A stretch of DNA of 64,000 nt, from assembly GCA_003024175.1 (NCBI GenBank), contig MDYQ01000027.1, positions 62,001-126,000 of the forward strand. Reading direction: 5' to 3'. The position numbers and the translations under genes were made by a program. The notes beneath the pieces were generated by a model. That model saw nothing but the letters and a program-made list of their open reading frames with translations, did not search any database and was not told the DNA's origin. Shown in pieces: positions 1 to 11,616 of the stretch. This DNA comes from Planoprotostelium fungivorum. Its lineage: Eukaryota > Evosea > Variosea > Cavosteliida > Cavosteliaceae. Positions within the stretch are counted from its first letter, which is position 1; every line of letters starts with the position of its first letter.

Positions 1-3000
1 CCTGTAATCTGAAGTGAAGAACCCACAGTACGATAAGAAAGAGGCGGCCAAGAGACAGTCACCGGGTAGATTCGACATGGCAACGTCGTACTCGGTGATG
101 CTCTTACCCCATCTGGCCTTCTCGGATGCCAGACCAGCCACCAATTTCTCTGCCCTCTCCAATTTGATGGCCGTAGTCTCCGAGTCTTGTCTCAGCTTGT
201 CCTTCCTCGTGACGAGATCGTTGTATTCTGCCTTCAATTGGGCTACCTGCTCGTCGACCTCTTTCAGTGCTTGTTTCGCATCGCTGAGGGCCTTCGTCTT
301 CGATTCGAGCGTGGCGGAGGCTTCTCTGACGGCTTGTTGCTTCGGTGCGACGTCACGATAGACGTGTCCGTACACTTCCATGGCTCTCACCCACATGCAA
401 AGAGATTTACAGGCGTGGGACACTTTTCCGACCTATGACGTCATCAGTCGAGGGTAGAAGTGATGATGACGTCATCGGGGAGGGTAGAGCTCACCTTGTC
501 GGGGACGAACTCGGGATCGGAACAGGCCTTCTCGATCTTCTTCAACATGGAGTCAGTCATCTTCTCGATGTTGTAGTTGATCAGTTCCGTCAGGAAATTG
601 GGATCGTTCAACTGCCGCTTGGCTTCGGCCCACGATGTGTCCGTCTTTCTCAGCACCATGACGGTTGCCATGACCTGGTCGAGTCAGTTCCCGCCAAAAT
701 CCGTCTCAATTCACCTTCTCCACGAGGGGTGGAGGATTGGCATAAGCCTTCACTTCAGCCATGTCCTTCTTGTTCAGCGATGCGAGAGCTTTCTTTGCCA
801 ACTCCATGGCCGGCAGTGCCTTGTCTAGATCTGATTGTGCCGCGCTCGCAATGTCCTTCACTTCCGCTTCCTCTTGTTCGATCTTCTCACTCCTGGCGGC
901 CACCACCTTCGCCTTCTCGTTGGCCTCTTGTCTCCTCTGCACCATGACCATGAGGTACTCTTCACACTCTTTCTGCAGTTTCGCCACCATGGATTTACTC
1001 TCTTCGAGCGTGATCGACATCTCTTCGACCTTCTTCCTCGTGTCGTCCAATTTGATGAGACCGGTGCTCAATTTGTCCGATGCAGCTCGTACGCTGGCTC
1101 TCTTCTCTCTCAGTAGACGGATGTAGCCTTGCACGAGGATGAGGAAGTTGGTGGGGGTGACCGTGTACTCTCTCTTCATCTCGAAGGCCATTTTCTGTGA
1201 CATCTGAGCCGCCGACAAGTGGGCTGTCACGCAGAAGTCAGCGATGACGCCTGTCATCTCGGGTGTTGGGAGCTCCAGCTCCATGAAGAATTTCATGGCG
1301 ACCTCTCTGAGGGCATCTTCTGGCCATTCACTGAACCAATCGATGGTGGTACAGTTGACCAAAGCTGGGAACATTCTGCAACGGTTTCTGAAAGCTTCCC
1401 CGACGGGTGACATGCACAGAACCACGTGAATATTGTTCCAAGCCCTGCGCTCGTCAACTTGTAGATCTCACCGAAATTTCACCTCTCGATGAACCTCTCG
1501 TAAAAGTTGGTCTCCTTGGCTGCACCCTTCTCGGCCTTCTCGTTATCCTGGTTTCTCATCGTATCTCTGATCTGTGCTAATTCCTCTGACGTGTACAGAT
1601 TAGGTACTTCTCCACGAGATAAGATGTTGCAGATGTCCTCCAAGAAGCTCTCGGTCTTGATCTGGGTGTCGGTGAAGAGGAAGACCGTCGGCTTATCTTC
1701 TAATCCTGCAGCCTTGTACAAGTCCTTCAACTTCTCTCTGAAATCCGTCTCACGGAAGCCCTTCCTGATTTCGATCTGGAAGACCTAATCCGGTCAATCT
1801 CCATCGAAATCCAATCGAAATTTCACCTTCAAGCCCGCCATACTGGCCGCCAAGCGGGTGAGACTCTGTCTACCCGAACCACCGACACCGACCAGAAGAA
1901 CATTTCCTCGCGGTTGTTTGAGAATCCTGTGGATCCTACACACGTGCTCGATGGCATCCTTGAAGAGGACCAAGTCCATGTGAACGTTTCCTGCCTCCAC
2001 GTTGAACTCTTCGAGGGAATTGGTCATGTACTGTCGGATCTGTTCCAAGTTGTCCGTGGAAGGTAACTCGACGTAAGTGTCCTTCTCCGGTGATAATAAG
2101 CTGCCGAATAAGAAGGGATGAGAGGAACCTTTGAATAGTTTGCCCCAGGAGACACCGAATAGACCGGCGAGCTTATCCACCATGAGGTTCTTGAACCAAT
2201 TGCGATCCTTGTCATCCACCAGACGATCAGAGAAGACGCGGAAACACTCGTGGACCCACAGACGCAGGAGTGAGTCTTGGTTGTCGAATACATCCGGTTG
2301 AGATTGCAGCAAGCCCTGGAAGACCTTCGACATGTCTCTCAGATTGAAGATGTAGTGGGATTTGTCCGGAGTAGGAAGGAGATTGGCAGCTACCGTGTCG
2401 TAGACCTATCTACATCAGTTCACGTGATTCAACAAGATTCATCTTTACCTCGATGGTTCCCTGTACCAACAGATCACCCAGGGGTTTGATGTCCTCCTCG
2501 AAATCGGTCAACTTCTGGTTGATCATCGTACCGTAGATCCTCTTGATCTGTGGCTCGCTGGGGAAAGTGACGTTGATGACGTTGAATCGACTCATCAGTC
2601 GTGGTGAGATCTCTGATCTACCTCCACCGGGGGGGCCCATGGCACACACCAACTGCATCTCCTTGACGATCTTGGGTGTCTGCTTCGCTCGGTCGTACCA
2701 GAAGCCGTAGTCGATCCACTGTCGAATGAGCTCGAGTGGAGGCTGCGAGCCGAATTCGTCCTTCTTTGGCATGTTGAGGTCGTCGATGAAGGTGATCATC
2801 TTCTTTCCGCCCGTGGGAACGTATACGTCTTTCGTACGCTTCTCCACGCGCTCTTCGATCATCTCCTGGACTCGCTGCGCGGAAGTTTGAGCCGAGAAGT
2901 TGATGGTCAGGGTGGTCGACGTCTCCGTGTGGTATTGACTCAAGATGTTCTGATGAGGTGTGAGAGAGGAAACGAAACGAGAAAAGTGTCACCTTGATGA

Positions 3001-6000
3001 TGGCTGTCTTGCCCGTACCCGTATTTCCCACGAGTAACACGTGCTTTCCACTCTTGATCAGTGCCGATAACAAGAAACTGTACCGAATGGTATCCACCGT
3101 GGGGACTAAGATCTTGTAAAATGGAGCGTTGGTGGGATACTTCCAATTCTGAGGAATCTTCTCCTCCCACAGAGACCACCCCTTCTTCAGAGGATCGACA
3201 AAGTACTCGTAGATGGTGTCACGCTGCGGAAACTGTCCTTCGATCTCTCTCAAGAACATGTCGAATCTCCTGCGAGAGTCCTCGTCGAGGGTGGCACCCA
3301 CGGACCAGATCATGGAGAATAAGAACCACAGCTCCGTCATTCGATCGTAAAAGTCCGGATCTTGGGAAGACACTCCGTTCTCTGGTGTGGCCAGTGCATC
3401 GAAGAGGTTGCACAGTGAGATGACGGCGTTCAGGTCGGTGATGGGGAAGGCTTCCACGCAGGTGGCCTTGAAGTTGAGTGACTTCTGTACGTACTTGTCG
3501 AATAGGCGATTCAAAAGCTCCACTTGTTCCTTGTCCTGTCGTTTCGACAGCCACGATTGGACGTAAGGCTTCCAGCCTAAGACTGCTTCGGAGAGGTAGA
3601 TCATACCACAGCGAGATACGGTGGCGGGGGAGGCTGCGGACAAGTCTGGTACTTCGAAGAGGAGAGATACTTGCGGGGGCATATAGATACGCTCGCTGTT
3701 GGCCAGGGTGAGAACCTGCGTGACGTCATCGTGACGTCATGACACGTCATATCCACCTTGTTATCGTCCATGACTGAGTTCATGCTCTCGATCCACAGCG
3801 TATCTACGGGTCCATCGAAGACGATCCACTTCTCGTCCAACTTCTCGTCTGAACATGCATTTCTCATGAGTGAAGCGAGTATGCCGTCACACCACTCTCT
3901 CGTGTTTCGATCGTAACCACCGTACATCTCGTCGACGGAAATGGCTTTCGGGTTCAAGACGAACGTCTTCACTGCGTTGTAGCCGGCGACGGATTGTTTC
4001 TTGAGGCGATTGAGTGCCTGCTGTAAGACCTTCCACGTTGTCGATTTTCCAGAGCCAGTGCTGCCCACGACCATGACCGAGTGTCGAGTTAATTTCGTCT
4101 CGTACAATTGAATGGCCTTGCGGACTAATTCGGGGTGAATGGTCAATTGTCCTGCAGATAATTCTTCTTCGATGGCCACCTGAAAGGGTCAAAAAAAAGG
4201 GAGGGAATGGGGATCGAACTGGGTCACCTGCAGAGCACCGTAGTACACTTCGACTGGCTCTGCACCGGGAAATAGATCGGACAATATTCCCAAGAACAAT
4301 TGAGTGTCTTCTCCCACAAACTTGGGTAAGTTCGTGTCCCTGAGGGCCCGCAGTAGAACGAGATCTTCTGGCATCTCAGGATCTGCCCTCTTGAGACCTC
4401 CGGCTGTCACGAGAACCGACTTGATGGCTCTGAGAGTGAAGTCATAGTGATCTTGCTTGCTCAGCTGCTGGACGGCCAACTCGTACAGAGTCACGATCTT
4501 CTTCGATAAGAACTTTGCGGTGGTGAATCCTGCGGGATATCAGTGAAAACTTGTTTGAGATATCACCTTCTGAGAACAACATGATCTCGGCGATTTGAGC
4601 TGAATCAGGTACCATCATGGCGACCGGACGGAACAATGACTTCAAGTTATCCGGTAGCTCCGTTCTTCCCGCGTAACCGGGATTCATGGTGATGAAGAGA
4701 CCGCAAGAGGCGTTCAACTTGATCTCTGTACCCTCGAAGATGAATCTCCTCTTCTCCTCTGCGATGGCTGCCAAGATGGACGAGATCTGCTGGGCGACCA
4801 CGGACAGCACCTGCAGAGAGTGAGGAGAGGAACGTTGATCTTGACTCATACTTCGACTTCGATACGGTTGAACTCATCGAAGCAACTCCACGCTCCCGTC
4901 TGAGCTAAACCGGAGAAGGTTCGACCGAGAGATTTGTAGTCCAGGGCCTCACTACAATTGAACACGAGTACGTACTTTCCCAGGGATTTCCCGAGATCTT
5001 TTACCGTCTCCGTCTTACCGGTTCCAGCGGGCCCTTGCGGGTTACCACCACGCTTCAAGAGTAGAGCTGTCGTCATGGTCGTGTAGCATCTCTCGGTCAG
5101 AGGTGTCACGACTAATCTACCGGTGTTACCGAGGTATTCGTAGCCGTAGTTAAAGTGCGAGTTGGTCTGTCGGATGACTAATTCTTCTTCTTCCTTCTCC
5201 CAGTAGAATCTCAGTTGTCTCCTCCAATCGAAATCCTTCTCCGAGCCACAGTTCTGTTTGTGCAATCTGATCCCATCAATTCTCCACGATCTGACATATT
5301 ACCATCACCTCTCCATGACATCACGCGTGTGGATCTCGATGGTGAGGAGCGTGACGAGTTTGAGCCGACTCAATTTCGAAAGGTTGCCCTTGATCATCTC
5401 GGATAACCTCTTCAGTGATGCCGCGTGTCTCTTTCGAACGTCTCTCAGAGCTCCCTTGTCTCCTGCCTCGACTTCAGTCAGGGCCTTGGCGATCTCGGCC
5501 GTTTCTGAGGTCTGACTGCTGGCCAGAACGAGCTGACCGGGTGTGGAAGCGATCCACTTCTCCTTCTTGGTCTGTCCGGCACGTTTGAAGCCGACGAGGG
5601 CTTTGATGAGCTCCTTCTTCAGTGTGCTTCTCATGGCAGTCTCAACGCTGGTCAACCAGACCTGAGATTGTGTCAATCCTCATCAACGTCATGATCTGAT
5701 CGATGTCACGATGATGACGAAATGCTTACCTCGACTGGTCCATCTACAACGACTCGATCGATGAAGGGCACGTATTCTCCTTCCACCGAGTGCATTCCCG
5801 CCGCTTCGTATTTCTTCTTTCCCTCCCTCTCGAATTCCAATCTCTTGATGTTATCGAAACACTTTGACAGGTGAGCCTGCACCGCCAGAGGTTCTTTTGA
5901 CTGTCCCAAGATCTCGAGTAGATCATCGTTGGATAAGAAGTAGAAGCGAGGGAAGAAGGTTCTCTTCGTCTCCAGGTATTGATCCAGTGACTTTTGTATC

Positions 6001-9000
6001 TTTTCCAACTTGGAATTCATGTCCACGAGGGTGTCCAACAGACCATCACGGTGCGTACCTCTCAATGCGTTCGGATCCTCCACCAATTTGTCGAGGATGA
6101 ATTTCCACGAAGAGTTGACCTGATGACGTCATCACTCGACTCGTTGTAGATGGCTCACCTTGTCGAAGATGGCCGATTCACCGGGTAGCTGTCTCCTGAT
6201 GTCCTCAAATCCTGCAAAAATGTTCTCTAGATATCTCCACCCCCTCTGTACTTGCAGCAACATCTCCGTCGTCTCTAAGATGTGGCTGAGTGTTCTCTCC
6301 CAGTGTTCGACTTGGCCTTCGAATGCGTAGAAGAATCGTGAGGCCTTCATGGTGGACAGCATGACTTGATGATCTTCTAATATCTGAAAGATCTCCTCTG
6401 CACTTCTCAGACGGTACAATTCGGTGTCCTTGTGTGGGATGAGGTCCAAGTTGGTGTTGTTCCACTGATCTTCGATCTTTCGAATGGACTCTTCTATGGC
6501 CAACTCCTTCGTGGCCGATGTAGACAGAGTGGCCACCACATCCGCATAGCCGTCGAGTCCCAATGCAAACAGAGCCTGTACACTTCAGTCTGTGACGTCA
6601 GATGACGTCATCACCTGTAAGGTGAAGTCCACCGACTCTGGATCGAACGGTTTCCCGACTTCGATCTTGAGCTGCTCCCAGTGACGCAGACGGAAGGCGG
6701 GATTCTTCAGGTCCATGATGAGAGGCATGGACACCTTGAAGACGTCGATTCTCTCCTTCAGCTCCTGCCATACGAGGAGGTGCTTGATGTCTCTTCCCAG
6801 GACGACGATCTTCTTCTGGAACTTCTGTGCAGTGTCTTCCATCTGAGTGATGTTGAGTTCTCTGAAAGTGATCGATTTCCATGATTCCCAGGAGACCTCC
6901 CATTCTTCTTTCAACTTCCAGACCTAGGACGTGTCATCACGGTGATGCTCATCACTGCATGGAGTCCATGTGATGTGTGAGAGGATCTCACCTGCTCGAT
7001 CTGATCGATGTCTTTGCTCGTCTGCGTGAGCTCCTTGTAGACCGGTGCGTCGATTTGAAAGATGGTCAGCCCCTGCTTCAACTTGGTCTCCTTCTCCAAT
7101 AGAATATTCAGCTGCTTCCTAAAGTCCGCAATGATGGCGAACGCCTTCGTGGCCACGAAATTCGAGTTCTTTGGAATGTTGATTAAGAATTCCTCCCTCA
7201 TGCTGGCCACCACTTTTCCAAAGTCATCGGCTGACTGCAGTAGATTACTCCTAAAGTGCTCCTTCTTGCTCTTGATGAGCTCCTCCGTGTCGATGAGTGT
7301 CTGTCTAAAGTTGTTCCAGACTCCGGGTAGTGCCTCCAGCAGTAATTTCGCCTGCTCTTCCACTTGAACTTCGAATCGTTCGAGGGCCTTGTATTGTCTC
7401 TGTAACGGCTCGAACTTGGCCTCGATGGTGGGTAGCTCGTCTTGCATCTTCAACTGCAGTGTGATGCTCTGCTTCAGCATCTCTAAATTGCGAGGGGGTA
7501 CCTTCAGGTGGCGAATGCTATCGCTGAAGAACTCGTGGAGGTCGGATAGTTCCTTGAAGGCGTTGGTGCTCAATAGAGAAGTGTACTTGTTCTGCCAGGC
7601 GTTACAGTGACTGATGAGCGAGTACTTTAGCATCGTGCAATCGAAGCGGAGGAAGAGTGAGTTGGTGATGGTCTCTTCATTTTCGATCTGTCTCTGCGTC
7701 TCTTGCTTCTCGGTGATGTCTCTCTCGAATTCATCGAGGGTGGGGTTGAAGTTGGCGTAGCGCTTGATGGACTTCTCCTTGTCTGAATCCCACAAGTGCT
7801 TGTAGCGGTCCCAGTGGGAGAGATACTTTTGGGACACGTTGATGTGTGTCATGATACCGGTGGTCACCAGATTGGACAACTTGATGATCTCATCTTCTCC
7901 CGAGATGATGTCGTAAAAGTTGAGATTGGATGTTGGAGCTACAGCTCCACCTTCTGGTGTGATGATGACGTTGGGAATGACACTGGTATTGGAAGAACCA
8001 TCGTTCAGAGATCTCCTGTCGGAGGTAGAGGTCTCGCTCAGTGTATCTCCCCTCAATAGCGAGTCCATGACGTCACTTCCCATCTCCTTCTCCATCAATT
8101 GTGACATCCTGGGAACGATTCGTATGACAGAGATGACGTCAGAGATAACGCTCTTGATGGTGACGGTCAGCTCTTCGATGTTGGGCTTCAGCTGAACTCG
8201 GTTCATATCCAAGATGGCGTTGATGTGGAAGAGGGGATGCACGTCCGTTTTTCCGTCCCCGTTGATGCTCTTGGACAGTTCCTGGAGTGATCTGGAAATT
8301 TCGTGGGAAACTCGTGGATATGACGTCATCACCTCTTGATGGTCTGTCTGAGAGACTGTTCGATCATCTTGTCGATCTTCTCGGTGTAGGCCAACCATTC
8401 ACTCTGGACGGATCTCGTATCATTTCGAAAGACTTGGTAGCTCTTGGTCATGTAGCTGTTGATGTCTCCGTGGATCTGCTGCAATCTCTCCTTCATCTTG
8501 TTGCGGTGGACTGGACACGTCAGATCGAATTTTCGATAAAATTTCACCCTCTTCGCGCTCCAGAAACTCTTCGAGGTTGTACACTTTCTTCTTCTTGATG
8601 GATAGGAGGATAGTATCAGAGATAAGGTTGCAGCAGGCTTGGATCTTGCTGTACGATTCTTTGAAGTCGGTCACCATCTTATTTACCACGTCGGCTAATT
8701 TTCGGCTCTCCACAACGTATTCTTCGAGACCTTCAGACACCCAAGTGAGGGTGGTCAGACCGGGCTTGATGGCCTGATGACGTCATCAGATGACATTTCG
8801 TGGAGATTTCAGACACCTGATCGAGGTATTCGATTCTCTCCTTGAACAACTTTCTATCCTCGACAGACAGCACCTTCAGGATGTTGTTGTAGTCTGTGGA
8901 ATTTCAGTCGAATTTCCTCGCCTTTCTCTCACCCCTGACAACTAAAAAGACACTCTCCCTCAATATTCTAAACTGTTCTTCTTGCTCGCAGATCTGAAGG

Positions 9001-11471
9001 ACGTACTCAGGCAGTTCTTGGTTCAATCTCTCCCAGAAGAAACTCTCATTGAAGATCCTCTGGATGTTCGTGTTGAAATTGTTCTGAAGGTAAGAGTCTT
9101 CAGCGCGCGTGATGAGGGGAATGTTCAGTCGCTGTAGGGCGTTCTCATCCACAGAAGTCAACCATTCACCGAACATCTTCTTGATGTAGTCCTCCAGTGA
9201 CAACTTCGTCTGGGTGAACTGTGTAGTGACATCCGCTCTCGAATCGGCAGCGAAATCCTCGAGAAAAGTCGCAGACTCTAAGACCTGCAGACGTTGTAGC
9301 GGGAGGATAGATGAAATGATTTCACCTCGAATTGTTGTGTGATGCGCGTCAGCAAGCCTTTGCACCACAGGGCAGCTCCTGCACTCTGTGGGTGCAGAGG
9401 ATCCAGGGGTGGAGAACTTCTTCCCACGTCGAACTCTTTTCTGACCTGAATGACGTCATCACACGTCATTCACGTCATCACTTGCCTTGATGAGATCTTC
9501 CATGAAGATTCCGTACAACTCGGAGGTTCGTTTGTCCAACGTTCTCCTGATGGTCTCTCTCTTGGAAAAGTGGACAAAAATCTCGATCAATTCCACGCCG
9601 GCAGACACGGTAGACACGGTCTCAAAAGCGTAATTGATGACGTTCCTCATCATCACCTCCAGGTCTTTCAGTCCTCTCTTGAAGGAGTTATAGTCGTCGT
9701 GCCACTGTGTCGCGTTGACGTCCAATATATCGTAATCGAGCAGGCGAAGCTGATTCAGTAGCTTATCGAAGGCGAGCTCGATGTCTTGAATTCCTTTCGT
9801 CGTCTCCGGCCCAGAAGATCCTCCGAAAGAGGGAAATTCGCTCTGTACAATTGAGAAACGTCAACGAAATCTCACGCACCTTATCTCCACCGGTAGATTT
9901 CCTGGCGAATTGCATCTGTGCCTCGCAGATCTCGAGTAGATCCTTACACCTCTGCACGAAGGCATCCATCTGAGCAAAGATACTGCTCACTTCGAAGGTC
10001 CACGGTGCCCTGCCCTCGGCTTGGATTTCCCTCGCCGTCTTCGTGTATTGTTCCTTCCACGCTTCACCGCTATGTATACTGTCTTGTAATGATTCTACGC
10101 TAGTAGTGATGTCTCCATCGAAGATCTCGTAGAGAGAAATCTGCGCTCGGCAGCGATTGATGATCTCGTTGGAGACCTGTACGATTGAGATCTCGCGGAG
10201 ATTTCATGGGAGATTCACCTTGCGGAGGAGGCCGGTCAGTCTCTCTGGCACGTTGTAGTGGGACGAGAGGTCCCAGATCATTCGAATGCAGCTGAGAATT
10301 CGGGGCAAAATCGACGGAATTTCTTTGGGAGTTGCCCTGGATAACTCCTCGCATGGCTCTTGGAGGGCAGATAAGAATCTCAAGTTCTCTTGTGCTTCAT
10401 TGCTTCCCTTTTGCGTCAGATCTGACAGTTTCAAGAAGGGTTGAAGGTAGCCCTATGCTCCATCAGATGATGGATGTGTGATCGGAATCTGATGATCTCA
10501 CCGATTTGGCGATCTCTAAGACCTGCTGGATCTTGCGAACGCCAGGTCGTTGTAGTTGCTCTCTGATGCCGGAGAGATCGACAGTTCTCAATCGCCAGAA
10601 CTCGATCTCGGAGAGGGGTCCGGCGTTTTCGACGAGCTCTGCGTTGTCTTGGTTCGTAACGACCTCTTTGATCTGTCTCGTCCAATGGATGAGGATGGCT
10701 ACAGATGGTCAATCGTAACGTTACGATTTGAGATGAAATAGGATGTAGAAGAATCACATTCTAAACGATGGACGAGATCCTTCTCATTAGCGGCGAGGTT
10801 AGGATCGGTTAAATTCTCGTTTGGGATGTATAAGACTGTGGATCCTTGGCTCTGGAAAGCCACCTCCGTCAGAGAAGCCATAAACTTTTGTGCATGCCCG
10901 GTGAACTCTTTCTTAACTCCTAAATCATGTTTGAGATGCGATTGTGATGGTGAAGGGTTTCGACTCACTTGGTGGCCAGGCAGCATTGTCTAATACCTTG
11001 TTGAGGAGCTGATTGCTCATTAATTTATACAGGTTCTCAACAGAGGTGTCCGTATTGATTCGGCTGTGAAAGAATTGACTGCTGAAGTCTGTAGTATGTC
11101 CGTTCGTCTTTTCTTTTGTCTTTAAGAGGAAGATCACCTATAGATGGAAATCAGATCGATCCATTCATTTTTCGGATTATCTTCACCTCTGGAGGTGATG
11201 GAACGGGTGGATTGACGTCGATCTTGATAGACGACATCCTCGCCGGTGGAGTCGCAATGCTGGTGCCGCTGGCGGGTCTGTCCTTATATATGTCCCTGGA
11301 GAACTGTATATCACTCCATACGAAGACTCTCTTCAGATCATCTTGAATATAGTATTGCGATAGGACTTCGTTGAATGTGGGCGGAACGTTTGTAAACACC
11401 AGACCGTACTCCTTTGAAAGGAGAGCTTTTGTCCATTGTATAAAGGCATCAGTCTGTCTATCTACCACCAT
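1..11471 (-). CDS. DNAH2: Axonemal (inner-arm) dynein heavy chain, DNAH2 type, 3' part beyond window
   Basis: Force-generating ATPase of the ciliary inner dynein arm. The protein reads from high to low coordinates: tail (about 8.9-11.47 kb), linker (about 5.3-8.8 kb), AAA1 with Walker A GPAGTGKT near 5.02 kb, AAA2 with GSTGSGKST near 4.05 kb, AAA3 with GNTGTGKT near 3.02 kb, AAA4 with GVGGSGRQS near 1.87 kb, stalk helix 1 (706-1130), microtubule-binding domain (WAEAKRQL, about 370-671), stalk helix 2 (60-360) and the first residues of AAA5. AAA5 tail, AAA6 and the C-terminus lie left of the window. Blocks such as [31 protein letters not shown] and [12 protein letters not shown] match remembered axonemal DNAH2 rather than cytoplasmic dynein. 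There are roughly 25 exons with introns of about 35-95 nt. The start is the ATG at 11471 ([10 protein letters not shown]). One intron at 9447-9492 appears to have a GC donor. Family is certain; the exact DNAH2 orthology is likely. Confidence 0.9.
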
Positions 11472-11616
11472 CTCACTGCGAGGTCAGCCACAGCTGCCTT
11501 TTTGTCATTCCACAGCGGAAGGGATGTATGCTAAAAATAAAACAGGTCAAACTAACACGGCTCAACACATCGTGATTTTATATCAGAGACAGAGGGCAAT
11601 CTGTAATCTCCCTAAC

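Noticed and set aside
14-947. Plus-strand open frames over the first kilobase
   Set aside because: They are antisense shadows of the dynein stalk and microtubule-binding exons and show low-complexity composition without domains.
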